64,000 bases of DNA, taken from NCBI GenBank assembly GCA_024449915.1, contig JAMZAV010000778.1, forward strand, positions 124,001 through 188,000. The letters are read 5' to 3'. This document shows positions 43,801 to 52,100 of the stretch, piece by piece (positions within the stretch are counted from its first letter, which is position 1; each line of letters opens with the position of its first letter). A model generated the notes under the pieces. That model had not been told where the DNA came from. It saw nothing but the letters and a program-made list of their open reading frames with translations, and did not search any database. Both the position numbers and the translations under genes were made by a program. The stretch comes from Sweltsa coloradensis (lineage: Eukaryota; Arthropoda; Insecta; Plecoptera; Chloroperlidae).

Positions 43801-44857
43801 TTCTTGATTTTTAACAAAATAAAAAAATAAAATGAAAACGATCCTACATTTCCATATCGATATCGAATTATTTTCTTCATATTGATATCGTTGGGCAGCC
43901 CTAATGGCGGAATTCCGGTAGACTACATTTACCCTACTGGTAATTTGGTAAACCTACACTACACAGTCACAGATAGGTAATAAAGCTTGAGGGCTAGGCA
44001 AGCCAATGACTACGTATCAAGACGTTTAATTCGCATTTAACGAAGGCACTTTGGTTCAAAACGGTTTCCAAGTCTGATAGGGCCTATACATATCGAATTT
44101 GACCCAAAAAGATTTTGATCCAATTCACTTCAGTAAGCGAGTTAAAGTATTCGATTCACTTGGCTTGAACTTGATATACTACACTACCGGTACCGTACAC
44201 CACGCCCACGCCATCTCGTCACCTCCTGCGATCTGTTGTTTGTTTTTCAAGCATTGGAAGTAGGGCTGTAGGCTTCCCATTTTTGCTCACTACCTAAATT
44301 GAATTCTCAACCTTACGACAAAACAAGTGGGAAATAATATTAATTCAGAGACAAAGATGTTATGGCTGGCCTGCAATGCGGCCATTGGATCAACTTTGAA
44401 AGTAGTTTCAGCGAAATCAGTTCGGGTTGTTTGACATAAGGTGCGTATTTCAAACCGATTTCTTTCAAAGCGTTTTGAACAAACCGCTTTGGACGTCCTG
44501 TAAACGTAGCCTAGTCAATGATGCATAGGCCTATATCACGCACATTCAATGCGCTTTGGATGGAAGCCACTTGGTTCAAGCCAGTTGCAGGCTGTGATAT
44601 AGGGCCTAGGGGCTAGCCCTAAACCACGTTGAATTTGTAAGCGCTTCTGATCAGCTCGCTTTCAGAAGCCACAACCAAACCGCAGGCCTGTGACTTACGT
44701 GATACACTTCAAAGTGGTTTCGCAATGCGTGCGCATCCGGGCGTGCGCAACGGGTACTCTTTCGGTTGGCATGCCTAACACTGCGATGTTAGGGGAAAAG
44801 TAGGTTAGGGGAGCGGGAGAGGGGGGGGGGCGCGAAGCGCATGTTTTAATAATAATA

Positions 44858-44895
<38 letters not shown>

Positions 44896-47800
44896 AAATA
44901 ATAATAATAATAATCCGATGAGCAAAGCGAAGAGTTCAATTTCACCGACCCCCCGAAAAATTTAGACCTAGCTCGAGTGTTTTTTTTTTTTGTCTGTCTG
45001 TTCGCTCTCTAACGGGCAAAGGGCATGCGATCTTGATGAAAATTTGAGGGGACCTTCGAAATCTCTGAACTTAGACTTGCTACGTTTTTGGGTAGGCCTA
45101 CAATCGAAGAAATATTTCTCATGAATATCGTACTTTTACGATTTTTTTCGATTTTTAGTGCGATATTTTCGTGACATTTGGGCCGATTCTGACCAAACGG
45201 GTGGGGCTACAACGTTCAAATTTCACATGGACATTAAGGTAATGGTGATGTATTGCTTTCTGAAAGAAAAAAATGAAAAAATTAGCCAGAATCCATAGAA
45301 TAAAGGTTTTAATATGAGTTTTTTTAGGTTTATGATAACAATTTACAAGTAACAATAGAAACTTGACAACAATCACCTACAATGCATTAAAAAAGCACTT
45401 GCAAAGGAAAAGTGGTCCTACGCAAACTAAAAACTTTAAAAAAAAAGCGCACCCATCAACGTGGCGGGACTTAAGCGTTTTCCTAGTAATTTAGGCCTAA
45501 TTGGATGAGCGAAGCGAAGACTTCAATTTCACCGACCCCCCAAAAATTTAGCTCGGGTGTTTTTTTTGTTTTTTTTTCTGTCTGTTTGTTCGCTCTCTAC
45601 CGGGCAAACGGCATATATCCGATCTTGATGAAAATTGAAGGGGACCTTCGAAATCTCTGAACTTAGACTTGCTACGTTTTTGGGTACAATCGAAGAAATA
45701 TTTCTCATGAATATCATACTTTTACGATTTTTTTCGATTTTTAGTGCGATATTTTGTGACATTTGGGCCGATTCTGACCAAACGGGTGGGGCTACAACGT
45801 TCATATTTCACATGGACATTAAGGTAATGGTGATGTAGGCCTATTGCTTTCTGAAAGAAAATGTTGAAAAAGTTAGCCAGAATCTATAGAAATAAAGCTT
45901 ATAATATAAGTTTTTTGATTTTTTGTACGATATTTTCGTGCCATTTGGGCCAATTCTGACCAAACGGGTGGGGCTACAACGTTCATATTATACATCTACA
46001 TTAAGGTTATGGTGATGTAGTAGGCCTAACCTTTTGAAAGAAAAAGTTGAAAAAGCTAGCCAGAATCCATAGAAATAAAGCTTTTAATATAAGTTTTTTA
46101 CAGTAAATAATACCAATTGACAAGAAACAATAGAAACTTGACAACAATCACCTACAATGTGTAGGCAGCAAAACAAAGCACTTGCAAAAGTAAAGATATC
46201 TTACGCAAACTAAAAACTTTAAAAAAGCTCATCCATCAACGCGGCGGGACTTTAGCTTTTTCCTAGTGATATTGTAAAACATACCCGCTTTGAGCTCCTC
46301 CCCCCCCCCCCCCTCCCCCTAACCTACTTTTCCAACGTTGGGGCATTCCAACCGAAAGAGTACCGGGCCTAGGGCCTGTAGCGGCATAGCCTATTCTACA
46401 ACCGGCTTTGAAGAATGCGCTTACTAGGCCTAGTGTAGGCTAGGCCCCAGAGCCTACTAGGCTGCTAGTGATATATGGGCGAAACCCAAGTCGAATTCAA
46501 TGAAGTCGATTTCAACCAAGACGCTTTGGCGTGCGTGATAAATGTAGACCCAGGGCTTAAGAAGGCGGATGCACAATTGCCCGGTAACGATAACGGAAAG
46601 ACGCTAACGTTAAGGTCTTCGATGCACAATAGCCCGTGAAGCGGACGGGAAGAAATAAAATGTAAGGTTGGTTAGCATGTATTTTTTTTATTAATTTGTT
46701 GCACATTTGCATAGGCCTACACCACAGCCTTTCTGAAATACCTTCAGATGATACATTTATTGGATGAGCAAAGGTAAGACTTCAATTTCACTGACCCCTC
46801 AAAAAAAAAATTCCGATTTTTTTTTCTGTCCGTTTGTTTGCGCTCTACCGGGCATATGGGATCTTGATGAAAATTGGAGGGGACCTTCAAAATCTCTAAA
46901 CTTAGACCTGCCACGTTTTTGGGAGTAGGCCTACAATCGAAGAAATATTTATCACGAATCACGTAGGCTACTTTTACGATTTTGTTCGATTTTTAGTGCG
47001 ATATTTTCGTGACCTTTGGGCCGATTCTGACCAAACGGGTGGGGCAACAACGTTCATATTTTACATGACATTAAAGTAATGGTGATGTACCGTAAATTGC
47101 TTTTTGAAAGAAAAAACTGAAAAAGTTAGCCAGAATCCATAGAATAAAGGTTTAAAATATGAGTTTTTTTAGGTTTATAGGCCCTAATAACAATTAGGCC
47201 CTAACAAGTAACAATAGAAACTTGACAATCACCTACAATGCAATCAAAAAGCACTTGCAAAGGTAGGCCTAAAGTGATCCCACGCAAACAAAAAACTTAC
47301 AAAAAAGCTCATCCATCAACGCGACTAAAAAAAGCGTTCGCGAAGCGGCCTAGTTAAATTCCGTTTTTTTTAACACTGCTACACTTTTAACAGGCCGCGG
47401 ACATCTTGATTCCGATTGGTTCCGGTAACATACTGGACGGGAACAAACTTGGTGAAGTTCCAGTTCTCGTTACCGGGATACGGCAACGGGAAGCTTTATT
47501 GTGCTTAGTGTCGTAAGTTAGGCTAACGTGTGAGAAAACTTTGGTACTTTTTCGGTTGGTAGGCCTATGGACCGGTTTTTTAACACTGCTTTTTTCCAAT
47601 AAAAAACACTGTAAAACAACTACCGGTAGGCCAGTAGCCTAGTTTTGTAACAAAAAGGATTTCCGGTGCGCTTTTATAAAAAATATCATAGCTAACTAGC
47701 GCACAGGTAACTAGTCCGGAAAGGTCGACTAACCTAACGTTAGTTTTGTAAAACCAGTCCATACCAACCGAAAAAGTTCCTAAACTTTCTTCCCGTTATC

Positions 47801-48712
47801 GTTACCGGACAATTGCCCGGTAACGAGAACGGGAAGACGCTAACGTTAAGAGCTTCGATGCACAACAGCCCGTGAAGCAAGCCGACGGGAACAAATCAAA
47901 TAATAGGCCTAAGTAGGCCTATGTTAATTATATTTTGTTATTTTGTTATTCCGCTCATGTTTATTTAATTTATTTCGCATATTACTCGCGTATAAACCAT
48001 CAATCAGCTGATAAAATAGTGTCAGGCCGTGGACATCTTGATTCTGATTGGTTCCGGTAAGGTACTGCACGGGAACGTTACAGAAAGTTAAAACTTGGTG
48101 ATGTTCCCGTTGTCGTTGCCGGGATACGGGAATGACCGACAACGGGAAGCTTTATTGTGCATTGTGTCGTGTGTTTCAACTTTCTTCCCGTTATCGTTAA
48201 CGGTAACGTTATCGGCCTATAGACCTACCCTAGGCCTAGGCCCTAGGGCCCTAGTCGATGCTTTGTGACTCACTGTGTAAAAGTATTATGTCAGCTGTGT
48301 CCATTCCTTTTAGCCATGGTTCTGTGATACTGTCTTTTGGAGTACGTTGTGCCATATACTCAGAAACTCCTGGAACTAAAAGAGGTGTCAAAAAAGTCAG
48401 GGCTAGACCTATGTTTACTCAAAAACCAAAATAGTTCCCTTGGGCCTAGTAGATGATAAACTCACTTCTCTCAGGCCACAATTCAGGCGAGGTCCTGTCC
48501 AGTTTTTCAAGGCTCAGCAAACTTTCTTCTAACGAGGTGGTTCGAGTTTCAGCTGAAATAAATAGACGTATTACATATAAAATAGAAGCTTGGAAATCAT
48601 TGCTTACACATTTGAAGTATCAATGTTCCATTTTAGTATCATTTCTGTTACATAATATAAATATTGAGAGATTACCTTCTTGAAGTGACGCGGGAGTTAC
48701 ACTAGACGCCAT
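40655..48712 (-). CDS. lin52: lin-52: DREAM/MuvB complex subunit, complete, four exons
   Basis: Exons 48676-48712, 48466-48552, 48274-48375 and 40655-40809, all on the minus strand with GT-AG junctions, join in phase into 126 codons (the human protein is about 116). Hallmarks are LEESLLSLEKLDRTSPELWP, then PGVSEY and the C-terminal YNLGLQEAKEMTRGRYLNIF. In animals LIN52 is a small MuvB core subunit. With LIN9, LIN37, LIN54 and RBBP4 it links p130/E2F (repression in quiescence) or B-Myb/FoxM1 (G2/M activation) to cell-cycle promoters in the nucleus. The human Ser28 kinase site is followed by Pro; the equivalent region here reads DRTSPELW, so Ser-Pro is kept. The last intron is 7.46 kb and filled with elements. 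The gene diverges from BCCIP. Confidence 0.92.
41003..41183. mobile_element. 181-bp GGTACT-family MITE with GC-rich centre
   Basis: The ends GGGTACTTGTTCATAAGAGG and, inverted, GGTACTTGTTCATTATAAGC pair. The centre is a G-run/C-run palindrome around GGCCGCAAAGCGCC...GGCGCTTTGCGATC. It is in the last intron of lin-52. The terminal GTACTTGTTCAT is shared with 62298-62841. Confidence 0.65.
41845..42405 (-). mobile_element. Helentron-like family H2, copy 1
   Basis: It starts at CTAGGAAAACGCTTAAG on the plus strand (its 3' end), then GTTGATGGATGAGC. The 5' end at 42405 reads TTGGCTGAGCGAAGCGAAGA inverted. H2 shares its 3' hairpin and 5' opening with H1, but its body differs (GGTTTATAATAACAATTAAC, CCAAACGGGTGGGGCTACAA inverted). 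Confidence 0.6.
42840..43903. mobile_element. 1.06-kb hAT-like element (TAGGGCTGCCCAA termini) with nested pieces
   Basis: The ends TAGGGCTGCCCAAGGATT and, inverted, TAGGGCTGCCCAACGATATC pair, followed by ATCGATATCG words on both sides. The TIR is typical of non-autonomous hAT elements, but no exact octamer flanks it. Inside, ACCATAGACATC (43128) and GATATCTATGGT (about 43548-43559) suggest a second nested element, and CCATCTTGAATGGGTGAG occurs twice (43193 and 43452). Confidence 0.6.
44915..45485 (+). mobile_element. Helentron-like family H2, copy 2
   Basis: The 5' end is a diverged CCGATGAGCAAAGCGAAGAG after an (AAT)n run (44850-44914). The 3' end is CCATCAACGTGGCGGGACTT AAGCGTTTTCCTAG. 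Copy 3 follows after only 15 bp in the same orientation. Confidence 0.6.
45501..46266 (+). mobile_element. Helentron-like family H2, copy 3
   Basis: TTGGATGAGCGAAGCGAAGA opens it and CATCAACGCGGCGGGACTTT AGCTTTTTCCTAG closes it. Its second half holds an internal duplication of about 190 bp (TTTGGGCC...GACCAAACGGGTGGGGCTAC occurs twice). Confidence 0.65.
46760..47353 (+). mobile_element. Helentron-like family H2, copy 4, nested
   Basis: TTGGATGAGCAAAGGTAAGA opens it and CATCCATCAACGCG...AGCGGCCTAG closes it. The host sequence on either side belongs to the ACGGGAAC MITE family. Confidence 0.6.
47543..47780. mobile_element. 238-bp GGTACT-family MITE with 8-bp duplication, nested
   Basis: The ends GGTACTTTTTCGGTTGGTAG and, inverted, GGAACTTTTTCGGTTGGTAT pair. 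The flanks AAAACTTT and TAAACTTT match at 7 of 8 bases. Its core matches the MITE at 34494-34729. The interrupted host word is the AAAACTTT...CTTCCCGTTATCG part of the ACGGGAAC MITE. Confidence 0.8.
48274..48375 (-). CDS. lin52: lin-52 exon 3
   Basis: After CTCTTTTAG it encodes PGVSEYMAQRTPKDSITEPW, then LKGMDTADIILLH, and ends before GTGAGT with one base over. PGV and the Trp-containing WLKGMD segment match the family. Confidence 0.88.
48466..48552 (-). CDS. lin52: lin-52 exon 2 (LIN52 signature)
   Basis: After ATTTCAG it encodes ETRTTSLEESLLSLEKLDRT, then SPELWPER, and ends before GTGAGT with one base over. This carries the diagnostic LIN52 block with the conserved Ser-Pro phosphosite. Confidence 0.92.
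48676..48712 (-). CDS. lin52: lin-52 exon 1 (start codon)
   Basis: ATG at 48712-48710 in TTGAAAATGGCG context opens MASSVTPASLQE. The donor is GTAATC. It leaves one base (G) that with CT from exon 2 makes Ala. Confidence 0.85.
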
Positions 48713-49069
48713 TTTCAAAACATCGTCATTCGTCACAACTTCGCTTCGTCACCGCCCACTTCGAATTTTCGGGAGGTTTGAGTTGTTGTGGTTGTTGCTG
48801 AGTGAGTATTTCTTTCTGAGTATAAAAATTGTCTTTGCGAGTTTGAAAAATGTGTCCTACCCTATCCCTTAGCTTTATTATATAAACGCTAGCCCTAGTC
48901 AACGATTAGAACAATTTAATGTGGTCTTTGTAGTAACTGTTTTATTTTGTTTCATTTCAATTTTACCGCTGGAAAAGAAAAATGGGTGGCATAAGTTTGG
49001 TAGCATTTGAAAAACTGTGTTGATTTTGTACCCGATTACCGTTGGTAACAGTGCCTTATAAAAACAAAA
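48713..49069. promoter_or_regulatory. Shared lin-52/BCCIP divergent promoter region
   Basis: The two start codons lie 357 bp apart on opposite strands with no element inserted, in a tract otherwise packed with elements. The lin-52-proximal side holds repeated CGTCA/CTTCG words, GTCACCGCCC (48749-48757) and TTCGAA at 48760-48765. TTCGAA fits the TTYGAA CHR core bound by MuvB through LIN54. No TATA box is evident. Use as a promoter is inferred from gene arrangement. Confidence 0.6.
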
Positions 49070-49192
49070 ATGTCAGCTCCTCTGAAGAAACGTGGTGTCG
49101 CGAACGATCAAATAATATTAAAAGACAATGAATCTGGTAGCGACAACGAAAGCGGCTCTGATAATGAAAAAATGGAAGAATTCGGAGGAGAG
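49070..49192 (+). CDS. BCCIP: BCCIP exon 1 (start codon, acidic N-terminus)
   Basis: ATG in AAAAATGTC context opens MSAPLKKRGVANDQIILKDN, a basic then acidic leader. The exon ends GAG before GTATGT in phase 0. Confidence 0.88.
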
Positions 49193-52100
49193 GTATGTTG
49201 GTCTGCAAAAGTTCTGACTTGCACTAACCCTAGGGCTACGCACAAGCCGGATCACCGTAGGCCTAGGAACAGCATTGCTTTGTGGGGAGCTTGACAAATT
49301 TGTAGGCTGGGGAAGGGATATTAAATACACAAAGGCTGGGGCCTAGGCCCATTTGGCCTGACCGCCTAGGTCCTAAGGTGGCCTTAAGTTTTTTTTTTGT
49401 ATTTCATCTTCCTGCACCTAGGCCTAGCTAGGCTTAGCCTACTCTTTCAGTTGGCATGCCCCAACATTGGAAAAATAGGTTAGGGGGAGGGGGACGAAGC
49501 GCGTATGTTTTACACACCGCCGTCTGGATGTATGTAAGATACAAATAAGCTGCTTGTTGTGGCTCCGATTTCCCCATGTTAAATGATTAAAGCATCATTC
49601 ACATTCAGTTCTAAGTCGTAAGGCGCAAGGTCTAAGGCGTAAGTCGTAAGAAATGCTAGGCGTTTACAACAACCATACCATTTTTCATTGCTCCTGTGTA
49701 TTGCGCATGCGCGTACAGTCAGCTGTGGAGTTTCCTTGTTCGTGATTGGCTCGTCGTAAGAAACCGTCGTAAGAATTGGATTTTGGGCAATTCGTTACGA
49801 CATAAACCATACGCCTTGCGACTTGGGACGTGTTGTGAACGTTCTGATTGAAATACATACTCGGCATTAGCAATTCAAATTATTACGCCTTAGGCCTTGC
49901 GCCTTACGACTTAGAACTGATTGTGAATGATACTTGACATGCAAAAGGTAGAGCTTTGTCGGTCTGCCGCTAGATAGGGTTAGTTAAGGGGGGCGGAAGT
50001 AGAGAGCGTCTCTAGGCGAAAGTAGATTTATTTAAGGTTTAGAATTGGGCCTTATGGACTTTTAATTAATAAATAATAAAGATGATAATGATATTTTAAT
50101 TTAGTTGGAACGTTTTATATTGAGCAACTGTTGACTTTCCATGCATTATGACAACAAACTCAAGTAAGTAAAGGAAGTTTCACAGATTTAGTTCCAGCTT
50201 TGAACCATAGATGGTGTTAGTTAAGGGGGGCAGGAACTTCATTATCGACTGAAAGTTCACTGAAAGTCATGACCAAATTTTGTTGAGCCACGACAAGCAG
50301 CTTATTTGTATCTTACATACATCCAGACGGCGGTGTTTTTACACTAGGAAAACGCTAAAGTCCCGTCGCGTTGTTGAGCGAGCACCGGTACGTGCAACAC
50401 GACCCGAGTACGACATTCCCATAATGTTGCATACCAATAATAATCCTGTCAAATAAGAATTTTTGGAGGAAAAAATTGCGATGTCGCTGAATTTTTGCAG
50501 AGACCTTCCTTAAATGATACTTACTAGGAAAACGCTTAAGTCCCGCCGCGTTGTTGGATGAGCGTAATTGGTGAATTGAGCTGCCATGTGTTTTGCGGAT
50601 TTTCTGTTGTTCTGTGAAAAAATCAGAACTTTGTTGAAATTTTTTTTAAATTAAATCAAATTAAATAAAAAATTACTTATTATTTTTGATTAATCATAAT
50701 TTTAAAAAAGGAAAAAAATCGTAATATAGAAATTTTCATAACAAATAATTATTCGATTGCGTACAAATTGTACACGAATATATTAATTCATAAAATAAAG
50801 GTTCTGTGAAAAAATCATTACAATAGGATAAAGCATGTAGGGTTATAAGCAGAAGAATTGAAAAAAAATCGTAAAATTGCGATTTTAAACGGAAATAATT
50901 TTTCGATTGCGCTTAAATTTCACACGAATATATTAATTCATAAAATTTAGGTTCTGTGAAAAATTCATCATCTTCGGTTAAAGCATGTAGGAGTTATAAG
51001 TCGAAGAAAGTTTTTAAAAATAAAAAACATCGTAATACTACGATTTTCATGAGAAATAATTTTTCGATTGCGCTCAAAAACGTGGCAGTTCTAAGTTCAG
51101 AGATTTCGAAGGCCTCCAGAAAATTTCATCGCAATTGGAATATCGGTTTAGCCGGAATCGTGTTAACAAAGACAGACAAAAATACAGAAAGAAAGAAAGA
51201 AAGAAAGAAAAAAAAAAAAAAAAAAAACATTCCGGATTTTTTTCTCCAGTGTAGTGAAATGGAATCTTCGCTTCGCTCGCTACGCTCATCCAATCAACAT
51301 ACTAAAACTCCCCTACAATCGGACTGGAGCTTCGGCCGCCATATTGGAAAATGGCGGCCAAAAGTGTTTGTTATCGAATATCTCCAAATTTGTTTGAGAT
51401 AGACAAAATATCTCAATGGTAAAAATATTCCCCATTTAATTCCCTACAAAACAGGTGTCTTCTATAGTTTTGGTAGGGGCAAAGGTTACGTCACAAAATC
51501 GTGGTTTTTATGTTGCTTATTGGAGTACCAGCTAATTTCAAAATTTTCACGCCCAGCATCAAACAATGCCCAGTAAATCCGTAAGAAATCGATTTAAATA
51601 CAAAAGGACTTTTGTACGGGGTTCATGAAAGCTTCCATTAGTATTTTAAAAAATCAGTTCTGCGAAATCGGATTTTGCATTTACCGGAATTTGAGTTTTT
51701 CCATTGTTGGCATTTCCTAAAAAATGCCATATTTTACTGTCCATTATTAAGCACTAAATAGCATTGGAGGAAAAATTATTTCTACGCACATTGAAATGAC
51801 TTAAATAATGATCCGATTACAACCAAAGTTTAAATCCAATATGGCTGCTAATTCCTAATATTCACAATATGATTACTGTTTTCGTGCTGTTTTTACACTC
51901 TTTTTGCTACATAATTCACTTGTTTGTTGTGGATATTAGGAATTAGCAGCCATATTGGGTTTAAACTTTGGTTGTAATCGGATCATTATTTGAGTCATTT
52001 CAATGTGCAAAGAAAGAATTTTTCTTCCAATGCTATTTAGTGCTTAGTAATGGACAGTAAAATATGGCATTCTTTAGGAAATGCCAACAAAGGAAAAACC

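Larger units (their letters stand above)
46565..48212. mobile_element. ACGGGAAC MITE family: broken copy plus adjacent copy
   Basis: GGCGGATGCACAATTGCCCG (46565) opens a copy of the 6882-7354 family. It is split by H2 copy 4 (46760-47353) and by a GGTACT MITE (47543-47780) and reaches CCGGACAATTG near 47816. A second copy begins at once (TTGCCCGGTAACGAGAACGG) and ends near 48212. ACGGGAA words are frequent throughout. Confidence 0.55.

Noticed and set aside
44845..44914. Poly-Leu/Ile frame over the (AAT)n run
   Set aside because: It is microsatellite reading and not a membrane protein.
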